Part shown: positions 1-6,614 of the stretch, one piece after another
How positions within the stretch are numbered: the first letter of the stretch is position 1
Layout of the letters: the number at the start of each line of letters is the position of its first letter
Origin: Deltaproteobacteria bacterium HGW-Deltaproteobacteria-14
GTDB taxonomy: Bacteria; Myxococcota_A; UBA9042; PHBI01
Assembly: GCA_002841945.1 (NCBI GenBank)
Contig: PHBI01000023.1
Span: 1 to 48,407, forward strand
Length of the DNA stretch: 48,407 nucleotides
Direction of reading: 5' to 3'
The notes under the pieces: model-generated
What the model was told of the DNA's origin: nothing
What the model saw: the letters and a program-made list of their open reading frames with translations, nothing else
Databases searched by the model: none
Program-made: the position numbers and the translations under genes

Positions 1-584
1 ACCAGGCGGCTGGCGCTGCCGCCGGGCGCGCGGGCGCCGAAGTCGAGGGCGACGCCGGGAGCGACGGGGTCCCAGACCGCGTCGGCGCCCGGGCGCGCCG
101 CCGTGACGGCGAGATCGGAGGCGGCGCCGGAGGGGTCGACGCCGCGCGCGCCGAGGGTGAGAGGGGCCGGGGCGGCGTCCTCGGCGTCGACCGTCAGCGC
201 CGCGACGGCGTCGCAGATCGACCCCGGGGCGGCGCCGATCGTCACCTCGAGGCGCGCGCCGGGCACGAGGCGCTTCGGGAGCGGGACCGCGGTGGCGATG
301 ACGCCGAACGCGCTGGCGTCGTCGAGGGCGAGGGCGCGGACGAGGACCGGCTCGTCACCGCCGTTGACGAGCGCCAGACGGAGCTCCTGCGGGATCCTGA
401 CGTCGATGGCCCCCAGATCGACGTGGGTGCCGGCGGGGACGAAGCCAGCCGCGGGGTCGAAGCGCTCCCACGCGAGATGCGCCGCACCTGGCGCGGCCTC
501 CTCGGGGCACGCCGCCGCCACCACGGTGGCGAGGGCCAGCGTGAGGGCGCGAGCCAGCGGCTTGACGAGGGCTTCACGACGCAT
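1..584 (-). CDS. Putative lipoprotein, C-terminus cut off by window edge
   Basis: The minus strand is open from an ATG at 584 to the window edge, giving about 194 residues without a stop. The start MRREALVKPLARALTLALA leads into a hydrophobic stretch ending in VAAAC, a lipobox, so the mature protein probably starts at that Cys (about residue 26) and is membrane-anchored outside the cytoplasm. The following region alternates short beta-like segments (LRLALVNGGDEPVLVRALALDD, split here only by reading, and RLEVTIGA) typical of immunoglobulin-like 'choice-of-anchor'/ASH domains of myxobacterial surface lipoproteins; that assignment is inference. An AGG-rich site sits just before the ATG. It is divergent from the metal efflux gene. 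Function unknown. Confidence 0.62.
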   Translation of the reverse strand, partial: MRREALVKPLARALTLALATVVAAACPEEAAPGAAHLAWERFDPAAGFVPAGTHVDLGAIDVRIPQELRLALVNGGDEPVLVRALALDDASAFGVIATAVPLPKRLVPGARLEVTIGAAPGSICDAVAALTVDAEDAAPAPLTLGARGVDPSGAASDLAVTAARPGADAVWDPVAPGVALDFGARAPGGSASRL

Positions 585-794
585 CACCTGCCGAGGATAG
601 CACCGCAGACCACCCGACGCTCTGTCGCGGACCGACAGCTGCGCTCCGCCGCGTCGGATCGGCCGCCCGCCCCCCCCGTCGCGGCGTCCGGCCCACCGCG
701 TCGGAGCGCCCCCGGGGGACGACCGCGGACGACGTGACGCACCACGTGATTCCGCGCGCCGCGCCGCGGCCCATGTGGTAAGCGGGTGCTCGTC

Positions 795-1727
795 ATGTCC
801 GCCCTCGACGCCCGCACCACCGCTGAGAGCGCGTCCCCCGAGCACGCGCAGCTGCTCCGCCGCGTCACCACGCTCGCGGTCATCATCGCGACCTCGCTCG
901 CGGCGCTGAAGCTCGGCGCCTGGGGCCTGACCGGCTCGGTCAGCATGGCGTCGAGCCTGGTCGACTCGCTGCTCGACATCGGGGCGTCGGCGGTGAACCT
1001 GTGGGCGATCCGGCTGGCGCTGCGCCCGGCGGACCGCGAGCACCGCTTCGGGCACGGCAAGGCGGAGCCCCTCGCCGGGCTGGCCCAGTCGGCGTTCGTG
1101 ACCGGGTCGGCGGTGTTTCTGTCCCTCGAGGCCGTCGACCGCCTCATGAACCCGGTCGCGGTGACCCGCGGCGCGGTCGGCATCGCGGTCATGATCGTGG
1201 CCACCATCGCGACCCTGTGGCTCGTGCGCTACCAGCGGCGCGTCGCGGCGGCGACGAACTCGGTCGCGGTCGAGGCTGACTCGCTGCACTACACCGGCGA
1301 CCTGCTGATGAACGCGGCGGTCATCGCGGGGATCGTGCTGTCCACGGAGCTCGGCTGGGCCTGGGCCGACCCGGTCTTCGCCCTGGGGATCGCGGCGATC
1401 CTGGCGATCGGGGCGATCCGCATCCTGATCCGCTCCATCGACCAGCTGATGGATCACGAGCTGTCGGAGGAGACCCGAGCGCGCATCCTCGAGATCGCCC
1501 GCGCCGACCCGGCCGTGCTCGACGTCCACGACCTCAAGACGCGCACCTCGGGGCGGCAGCAGTTCGTGCAGCTGCACATCGCCATGGACGCGATGATGCC
1601 GCTGGTCCGCGCCCACGCCGTCGGGGATCGGGTCGCGGCCGCCATCAGCGAGCTCCTGCCCGACTGCGAGGTCATGGTCCACCACGACCCGGCGGGCCCC
1701 GACGGCAAGCCGCTCGACCACGACTGA
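795..1727 (+). CDS. fieF: Cation diffusion facilitator (FieF-type metal efflux pump)
   Basis: A 310-residue inner-membrane antiporter expected to export divalent metals such as Zn, Cd or Fe(II) in exchange for protons. Hydrophobic segments occur at about residues 24-47, 49-72, 92-112, 123-140, 171-190 and 193-212, the six-helix CDF layout. Helix 2 has the metal-site aspartates D57 and D61 in SSLVDSLLDIGAS, matching E. coli FieF D45/D49, followed by the cytoplasmic HRFGHGKAEPLAGLAQ signature. Helix 5 has the paired H-x3-D site in SLHYTGD. The C-terminal cytoplasmic domain ends in VMVHHDP. A GTG nine bases upstream (786) is an alternative start; I chose the ATG. Fe/Zn preference cannot be read from sequence. 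Confidence 0.93.
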   Translation: MSALDARTTAESASPEHAQLLRRVTTLAVIIATSLAALKLGAWGLTGSVSMASSLVDSLLDIGASAVNLWAIRLALRPADREHRFGHGKAEPLAGLAQSAFVTGSAVFLSLEAVDRLMNPVAVTRGAVGIAVMIVATIATLWLVRYQRRVAAATNSVAVEADSLHYTGDLLMNAAVIAGIVLSTELGWAWADPVFALGIAAILAIGAIRILIRSIDQLMDHELSEETRARILEIARADPAVLDVHDLKTRTSGRQQFVQLHIAMDAMMPLVRAHAVGDRVAAAISELLPDCEVMVHHDPAGPDGKPLDHD

Positions 1728-1762
1728 CGCGACTCCGCGCGTGCGCCTCGTGCCCGGCGGCG

Positions 1763-1795
1763 GGCGCGACCGTCAACATGGTGAACGGTCGCGCC
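1763..1795. terminator. Strong hairpin between convergent genes (bidirectional terminator candidate)
   Basis: An 11-bp perfect stem (GGCGCGACCGT pairing with ACGGTCGCGCC) around an 11-nt loop lies between the convergent fieF-like and methyltransferase genes. There is no clear U-tract on either side, so termination is inferred from position and strength. A second smaller stem (CCCTC/GAGGG type) follows at 1800-1813. Confidence 0.55.
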
Positions 1796-1814
1796 GGGGC
1801 CCTCTCCGGAGGGC

Positions 1815-2594
1815 TCAGGCGGGGTTGCTTGCGACCGCGACGCAGTGCAGCCCGAGGCCGCCGAGGGTCGGGTGCGTGGACACCACGGGGAAGCCCGCGG
1901 CGTCGAACAGGGCCGCGACGCGGGCGGCGTCGAGGCGCCCGTGGGCGGCGCTGACGACGCGCCACAGGGCCATCGAGGTCGCGAACCGGGCGGCACCCAG
2001 CGGGTCCGCGCGAACCACGCCGGCGGGGTCGACGACCGCGCGCGCCGCGGTCGCCAGCGAGCCGCCGCGGGCCGGCTCCATGAAGCTGGCCACCCCGCCC
2101 GGACGCAGCACCCGCCGGGCTTCGCGCAGCGCCGCGACCGGATCCGGGAGGAGATAGAGGAAGCTGTGGCCCGTGACGAGGTCGAAGGACGCCGACGCCA
2201 AGGGCAGCGCCGCCGCGTCGGCGACGAGGAAGTCGACGTCGCGGAGGTGTGGGAAGGTGTCGGCGTGATGGGCGCGGGCCCGGTCGATCATGCGCGCCGA
2301 CAGGTCCACCCCGGTGACGACGCTGTCCGGGAGCGCCGAGGCGAGGGCGAAGGCGCTGACCCCCGGGCCGGTGCCCAGATCGAGCACGCGGAGCGGACCT
2401 GCGGGGGGCGACGCGTGGTCGAGGAGGCGCAGGACCTGAGCACGCCACAGCGCCTGGCCGGTCAGGAGATCATAGGCCCGCGCGCCGACCCCGAAGAGCA
2501 GCCGCCCGACGACGGCGTGCGCGCCACGTGATGCGGCGCGCGCCGGCGCACCCAGGCGGCCTCGGAGCGGCCTCGTGAGGTCGCGTGTGTTCAT
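1815..2594 (-). CDS. Class I SAM-dependent methyltransferase
   Basis: A 259-residue cytoplasmic methyltransferase. The SAM-binding Rossmann core starts near residue 69 with LRVLDLGTGPGVSAFALA (motif I), then GVDLSARMIDRA with the acidic residue that holds the ribose (motif II), VADAAALPLASASFDLV (motif III/IV) and RRVLRPGGVASF (post-motif III), the order found in Methyltransf_11/UbiE-like enzymes. The N-terminal 68 residues are basic and variable. The substrate cannot be told; ubiquinone/menaquinone-type or small-molecule methylation are both possible. It reads convergently toward fieF and lies downstream of the OmpA gene, separated by a hairpin, so it is probably its own unit. Confidence 0.88.
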   Translation of the reverse strand: MNTRDLTRPLRGRLGAPARAASRGAHAVVGRLLFGVGARAYDLLTGQALWRAQVLRLLDHASPPAGPLRVLDLGTGPGVSAFALASALPDSVVTGVDLSARMIDRARAHHADTFPHLRDVDFLVADAAALPLASASFDLVTGHSFLYLLPDPVAALREARRVLRPGGVASFMEPARGGSLATAARAVVDPAGVVRADPLGAARFATSMALWRVVSAAHGRLDAARVAALFDAAGFPVVSTHPTLGGLGLHCVAVASNPA

Positions 2595-2612
2595 GGCGTG
2601 CTCTCCACACAG

Positions 2613-2648
2613 CGAGGCCGGAGGCGCACCCCAGCGCCCCCGGCCTCG
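2613..2648 (-). terminator. Hairpin after the OmpA-like gene
   Basis: Fifteen nt downstream of the OmpA stop the strand folds into a long stem (CGAGGCCGG, one A·C mismatch, GGCGC) with a six-nt loop, about 14 pairs in all. It separates the OmpA gene from the methyltransferase start. There is no U-tract, so rho-independent action is uncertain. Confidence 0.5.
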
Positions 2649-2664
2649 TCGGTCGCGATAGCGA

Positions 2665-4041
2665 TCAGCGGCCGATCATGCGGAACTCGATGCGGCGGTT
2701 CTCGGCGCGGCCGGCGCGGGACTTGTTGTCGGCGATCGGGCGGGTCTCGCCGTAGCCGACGGCGACCAGGCGCGCGCCGTCGATGCCCTTCTCCATCATG
2801 TAGTTGCGGACCGCGTTGGCGCGGTTCTCGGACAGCGTCATGTTGCCCGCGTCGTCGCCGTGGTCGTCGGTGTGCCCGCTCACCTCGAGGCGCAGGGTCG
2901 GGTAGGTCTTGAGCACCCCCACCGCCTCATCGAGGAGCCTGAACGACGAGGTCTTGATCTTCGCGCTGCCGGTCGCGAACTGGATCCCCTTGATGCTGCC
3001 GGTGAACTTGTCCTGGACCGCCTTCGGGAGGCACCCCTGCTCCTCGGGCACGCCGGCCTGGTCGGGGCAGCGGTCATCCTTGTCGGCGATGCCGTCGCCG
3101 TCCTTGTCCGGGCAGCCGCTCAGCGCCGCGGGGCCGGGGTCGGCCGGGCAGGCGTCGTCGGCGTCGATGATGCCGTCGCCGTCGGTGTCCGGCGGGGGCG
3201 GCGGGCAGCCCTGGAGCGAGGCCGGGCCGGCCTCGGTCGGGCACTTGTCGGCCGCGTCGGTGATGCCGTCGCCGTCGGTGTCCGGGCAGCCGCCGAGGGC
3301 CTCCACGCCGGCCACGTCGGGGCACCGATCGTCCTTGTCGGTGACGCCGTCGCCGTCCTTGTCCGGGCAGCCGTGGAGCACCGCCACGCCCGGGACGTCC
3401 GGGCACTTGTCGTCGGCGTCCGCGACACCGTCGCCGTCCACGTCCGACGGCGCCCCGCGCCAGAAGACGAAGTCGACGCCGACCGTGAACTCGAGCACGC
3501 TCGCCACGCCGGAGTTGAAGCTGTCGGTCAGGTTGTGGCGGGCGTCGACCCGCATCGCGACGAGATCGCCGAGCATCCCGCGGGCGCCGATGCCCCAGTG
3601 GACCTCCTCGTCCTCGTCGCTCCCGAGGTCACCGCTGCCGAGGTAGCCGCCCGCGCCGAGCGCGAGGTAGGGCGTCCACGCGCCCTCGAACGGCACCAAC
3701 AACAGGTCGCCGCGGATCCCGATGGCGGTCCCGCTCTGGTCGCCTGGGGCGGTGAACGGGATGAACGCCGCCCCCACCTCCAAACCGAGCCAGTCGGTCG
3801 CCATCACCCCCACCCGGAGCCCCATGATCGGGCTCGCGTTGGGCTGGATACCCGAGTCGGGGGCCTCCGCGAGGTCCCAGCCGCCGGTAGGCACGTTCGC
3901 ACCGAAGAAGACACCGGCCCAGGCGGACGGCGCGGGCACAGTCTGTGCCGCCTCGTCCGCCGACGGCGCGGCGTACGCGGACGCCGCCCCGAGGGTGATG
4001 CCCAACAGGCTCGCCACGATGAACGACAGCTTGACCCTCAT
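2665..4041 (-). CDS. OmpA-family outer membrane protein with thrombospondin type-3 repeats
   Basis: 458 residues. A signal peptide (MRVKLSFIVASLLGITLGAA, cleaved near AYA-AP) precedes a beta-barrel-like region (about 40-200), five calcium-binding TSP type-3 repeats (about 200-340: DVDGDGVADADDKCPD and relatives), and a C-terminal OmpA peptidoglycan-binding domain (about 345-458) with SGHTDDHGDD, LSENRANAVRNYM and the NRRIEF signature. Expected role: outer-membrane protein tethering the envelope to peptidoglycan, with a stiff Ca-binding stalk. It lies 84 bp after the second exbD on the same strand, so it may be the last gene of the TonB operon or have its own weak promoter. An AAGGGG ribosome site precedes the ATG. 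Confidence 0.9.
   Translation of the reverse strand: MRVKLSFIVASLLGITLGAASAYAAPSADEAAQTVPAPSAWAGVFFGANVPTGGWDLAEAPDSGIQPNASPIMGLRVGVMATDWLGLEVGAAFIPFTAPGDQSGTAIGIRGDLLLVPFEGAWTPYLALGAGGYLGSGDLGSDEDEEVHWGIGARGMLGDLVAMRVDARHNLTDSFNSGVASVLEFTVGVDFVFWRGAPSDVDGDGVADADDKCPDVPGVAVLHGCPDKDGDGVTDKDDRCPDVAGVEALGGCPDTDGDGITDAADKCPTEAGPASLQGCPPPPPDTDGDGIIDADDACPADPGPAALSGCPDKDGDGIADKDDRCPDQAGVPEEQGCLPKAVQDKFTGSIKGIQFATGSAKIKTSSFRLLDEAVGVLKTYPTLRLEVSGHTDDHGDDAGNMTLSENRANAVRNYMMEKGIDGARLVAVGYGETRPIADNKSRAGRAENRRIEFRMIGR
3031..3444 (-). repeat. Tandem coding repeats (five TSP type-3 units)
   Basis: Five imperfect repeats inside the OmpA-family gene, each encoding D-x-DGDG-[IV]-x-D-x-DD-x-CP followed by a short spacer and GCP. 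One spacer carries an extra run of prolines. The DxDGDGxxD cores are calcium ligands in this family. Confidence 0.85.
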
Positions 4042-4125
4042 GATGTCCCCTTCCTTCTGACGTTGAAACGCGCGCGTTCGCGACCTGGGCCGACCCCCAT
4101 CCGGGCGCCGTCCGGTCGACCACCT

Positions 4126-4563
4126 TCAGGGCGAGGGATCGCCCCGCCCCAGCTCCAAGGGCTCGGTGATGACACCGACGCCCACTGCGCCGGCCCCCCG
4201 AGCGATGTCCATGACCTGCATCGCCGTCCCGTACGGGCACTCCGACGAGGCGTCGAAGAAGACGACGTCCTGGTCGCGCGCCGCGAAGACCCGGCGGAGC
4301 TTGGTCTGCAGGCCGTCGAGCGGGACCTGCTCGGAGTTGAGCGTCACCCGACCATCGGCGTCGACATAGAGCACGACTTGATCCTGGCTCTCCACCTTGG
4401 GCGCCGTCTCCTCCTCTTCCGGGGGGACGAGCACGGTGAAGCGTTTGGTCAGCAGCGGCGTGACCACCAGGAAGATGATGAGGAGCACGAGCACGACGTC
4501 CACGAGGGGCGTCACGTTGATCGTGGGCCTGACCTTGCCCTTACCGCCGACGTCGAACCCCAT
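4126..4563 (-). CDS. exbD: ExbD/TolR-family biopolymer transport protein (second copy)
   Basis: 145 residues: short cytoplasmic N-terminus, one transmembrane helix at about 19-41 (NVTPLVDVVLVLLIIFLVV) containing the conserved proton-path aspartate D22, and a periplasmic ExbD fold ending near ELGRGDPSP. It energises TonB together with ExbB. It begins four bases after the stop of the first exbD (ATG at 4563, upstream stop at 4568-4570), so the two are translated from one message. Having two different ExbDs after one ExbB is common in myxobacteria and related groups and may indicate an ExbD heterodimer; that is inference. Confidence 0.92.
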   Translation of the reverse strand: MGFDVGGKGKVRPTINVTPLVDVVLVLLIIFLVVTPLLTKRFTVLVPPEEEETAPKVESQDQVVLYVDADGRVTLNSEQVPLDGLQTKLRRVFAARDQDVVFFDASSECPYGTAMQVMDIARGAGAVGVGVITEPLELGRGDPSP

Positions 4564-4567
4564 GGCG

Positions 4568-5017
4568 CTACTGCCCCTCCGGTTCGGCGGTGTCGGGCTC
4601 GCGGGCCCCGACCATCAGCTTGACCCCCGGGAAGCCCGCCTTCTGGACCTCCCTGAAGATGCCGCGCAGCTCACCGTAGGGGCGACCGGCGTCCCCCTTG
4701 AGCCACAGGCGCTTGGATCGGTCGCCCTCGTGGACGGTCTTGAGCCGCCCCGCGAGCGCAGCCCGGCTCACCGGCTCGTCCTCAAGGAACATGCTGCCGT
4801 CGGCCGCCACCGTGAGCGTGACCTGCTTCTCGTCCGGCCGGCTGTTGGTGTCGGGGTTGTTGACGTTGGGCAGCTCGACCCGCGTCCCGTGCTCGAGCTC
4901 CGGCGCGATCACCATGAAGATGATGAGCAGGACGAGCACCACGTCGACCAGCGGCGTGACGTTCATGTCGGGGCGGACCGCGCTCTGCCCTCCCCGCTTG
5001 GGACGAAACAGCGACAC
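4568..5017 (-). CDS. exbD: ExbD/TolR-family biopolymer transport protein (first copy)
   Basis: 149 residues with the same plan as its neighbour: N-terminal MNVTPLVDVVLVLLIIFMV helix carrying the key aspartate, then a periplasmic domain. Apart from the membrane helix the two copies differ a lot, so they are not a recent duplication. The start is a GTG at 5017 that immediately follows the exbB stop (TGA directly joined to GTG), which implies tight translational coupling. An unusual feature is the C-terminal GVKLMVGAREPDTAEPEGQ tail. Confidence 0.92.
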   Translation of the reverse strand: MSLFRPKRGGQSAVRPDMNVTPLVDVVLVLLIIFMVIAPELEHGTRVELPNVNNPDTNSRPDEKQVTLTVAADGSMFLEDEPVSRAALAGRLKTVHEGDRSKRLWLKGDAGRPYGELRGIFREVQKAGFPGVKLMVGAREPDTAEPEGQ

Positions 5018-5743
5018 TCAGGCGCCTCCCCGGTCGCCGCCGGGCTCGAAGTCGACCTCGGCCAGCCCGGCCTCGAGCGCCTCCGCCGAGGCGTTCTCGA
5101 GCACGTCCGTCAGCTCGCTCGCCGCCGTGCTGAGCTGCAGCTCGATCCGCTCCGACAGGGTCTGGAGCAGGTTGAAGGCGAGCACCGCCGGGATGGCCAC
5201 GGCGAGGCCGACCGCGGTCACCGCGAGAGCCTCTGCGATGCCCTTCGAGACCGCGCCGAGGCCGCCGCCACCCTCACGAGCGATGCCCTCGAAGGCGGTG
5301 ATGATGCCGATGACCGTCCCGAACAGCCCGATGAACGGGGCCACGGACCCGGTCGACGCCAAGACCGGCAGCCCCCGACGCAGCCGCGAGGCCTGGACCT
5401 CGAGCCGGCGCTCGAGCTCGCGCCGGGTCAGCTCGACCGGCGGCACGTTGCCCGATGAGCGGAACGCGCGGGTGAACACCGCCAGCCCCGCGGCCACCAG
5501 CTCGGCGAGCAGGCTCCCCTCGTGTGCACTGCACAATTGAGGCAGCTCATTGAACCGATTTTCTTCGAGGACTGGGCTTGACGCAGCCGCGAAGCGCCGC
5601 GAGCGGAGGTGGGTCCGGAGGTACGCCCACAGGCGCTCGACGAACACCACGAGACACGCGAACGCCATCACGAGCAGGATCACCGTGACGGTCTTCGCGA
5701 GGGCGCCCATGGACGTCCACAAGGCGGATGGGGATAGGTCCAT
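5018..5743 (-). CDS. exbB: ExbB/TolQ/MotA-family proton channel
   Basis: 241 residues. Three hydrophobic segments at about 15-35, 127-150 and 170-193 match ExbB; the last two hold the conserved GTVIGIITAFEGIA and AVGLAVAIPAVLAFN motifs that line the proton pathway. It forms the pentameric inner-membrane channel around the ExbD dimer and drives TonB. Lies 64 bp after tonB and is joined directly to the first exbD. TolQ is an alternative name, but the adjacent TonB and TonB-dependent receptor favour ExbB. Confidence 0.93.
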   Translation of the reverse strand: MDLSPSALWTSMGALAKTVTVILLVMAFACLVVFVERLWAYLRTHLRSRRFAAASSPVLEENRFNELPQLCSAHEGSLLAELVAAGLAVFTRAFRSSGNVPPVELTRRELERRLEVQASRLRRGLPVLASTGSVAPFIGLFGTVIGIITAFEGIAREGGGGLGAVSKGIAEALAVTAVGLAVAIPAVLAFNLLQTLSERIELQLSTAASELTDVLENASAEALEAGLAEVDFEPGGDRGGA

Positions 5744-5807
5744 CTGAAGCCGGTTCCTTGGGGCTAGAGTGAGGGTCAGACCGCGGGAGACCCGTTCACT
5801 GGCCCGT

Positions 5808-6605
5808 TCACTGGATCGTGAACGGGAACTTCAGGTTCTGGTACACCGCGATCGGTTTGCCGTTGTACACGGCCGGCTTGAAGCGGAGCCGCTTGAGGAT
5901 GGCGAGCACCGCCTCGTCGAAGTTCGGGTCGCGCTTGAGGAACTTCACGAGCTTGACCGACCCGTCGACCTGCACGGCGACCTTGACGATGACGGTCCCC
6001 TCGAGCCGCGCCGCGAGCGCCGCGCGGGGGTAGTCGTCCGCGCTGACGAGGGTGCCGATGACCTCGGGCGCGTGGGCGCCGGCCGGGAGGATGACCGGCG
6101 GTGGCGGCGCAGGCGGCGCCGGAGGGGCGTCCGGCTCGCCCTTGGGGTCACCGAAGACCTTGCCCTCGTCGCTGGTTCCCTTCGGGTCGCCCCACTGGGT
6201 CGGCAGCTCCGCCTCGCCCAGCGGCTTCGGCGCCTCGTTGGTCGGTTCGGCCTCCGGAGCGGCCTTGTCGGGCATCTTCTTCGGCGGCGCCGGTGGCGGC
6301 TTCGCTCCGCGCCGCACCTTGGGGGGCGGCGGCGTGGGCGGCGCCGGGATGTCGGGGGGCGGCGGGGGGGGAGCCTCGGGGGCCGGCGGAGGGGGCTCGG
6401 GGGCCGGCGGCGGAGGGGGCTCGGGGATCGCCTTGTAGAAGGTGACCTCGACCTCTTTGTCTTTCTTCGCCGCCGGGGTGACCGCGTTGGCCGCGACGAC
6501 TACCGCCGCGCCTCCCCCGCCGTAGAGCAGCACGGACACCAGGACCGAGGCGGCCATACGCCGCCTCGTCCGGCTGTCCATGCGCTCTGAGAACTCCCCA
6601 AACAT
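5808..6605 (-). CDS. tonB: TonB-family energy transducer
   Basis: 265 residues. A membrane anchor at about 18-40 (MAASVLVSVLLYGGGGAAVV) is followed by a long proline-rich periplasmic spacer (about 58-110 and again 158-176, many PPPP and APE units) and a C-terminal TonB domain (about 185-265) with the YPRAALAARLEGTVIVKVAV signature and a closing LRFKPAVYNGKPIAVYQNLKFPF. It should carry energy from ExbB/ExbD to the receptor encoded ten bases upstream. The spacer is long enough to cross a wide periplasm. Confidence 0.93.
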   Translation of the reverse strand: MFGEFSERMDSRTRRRMAASVLVSVLLYGGGGAAVVVAANAVTPAAKKDKEVEVTFYKAIPEPPPPPAPEPPPPAPEAPPPPPPDIPAPPTPPPPKVRRGAKPPPAPPKKMPDKAAPEAEPTNEAPKPLGEAELPTQWGDPKGTSDEGKVFGDPKGEPDAPPAPPAPPPPVILPAGAHAPEVIGTLVSADDYPRAALAARLEGTVIVKVAVQVDGSVKLVKFLKRDPNFDEAVLAILKRLRFKPAVYNGKPIAVYQNLKFPFTIQ

Positions 6606-6614
6606 GCCACTAGC

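Noticed and set aside
622..638. LexA-like box between the first two genes
   Set aside because: CTGTCG and CGACAG flank five bases, but the spacing between CTG and CAG is 11 rather than 10, and neither neighbour is an SOS gene.
5018..5743. Tol-Pal system instead of TonB/Exb
   Set aside because: TolB and Pal are absent; the neighbours are a TonB protein and a TonB-dependent receptor. The OmpA-like gene has TSP3 repeats and is not a Pal lipoprotein.
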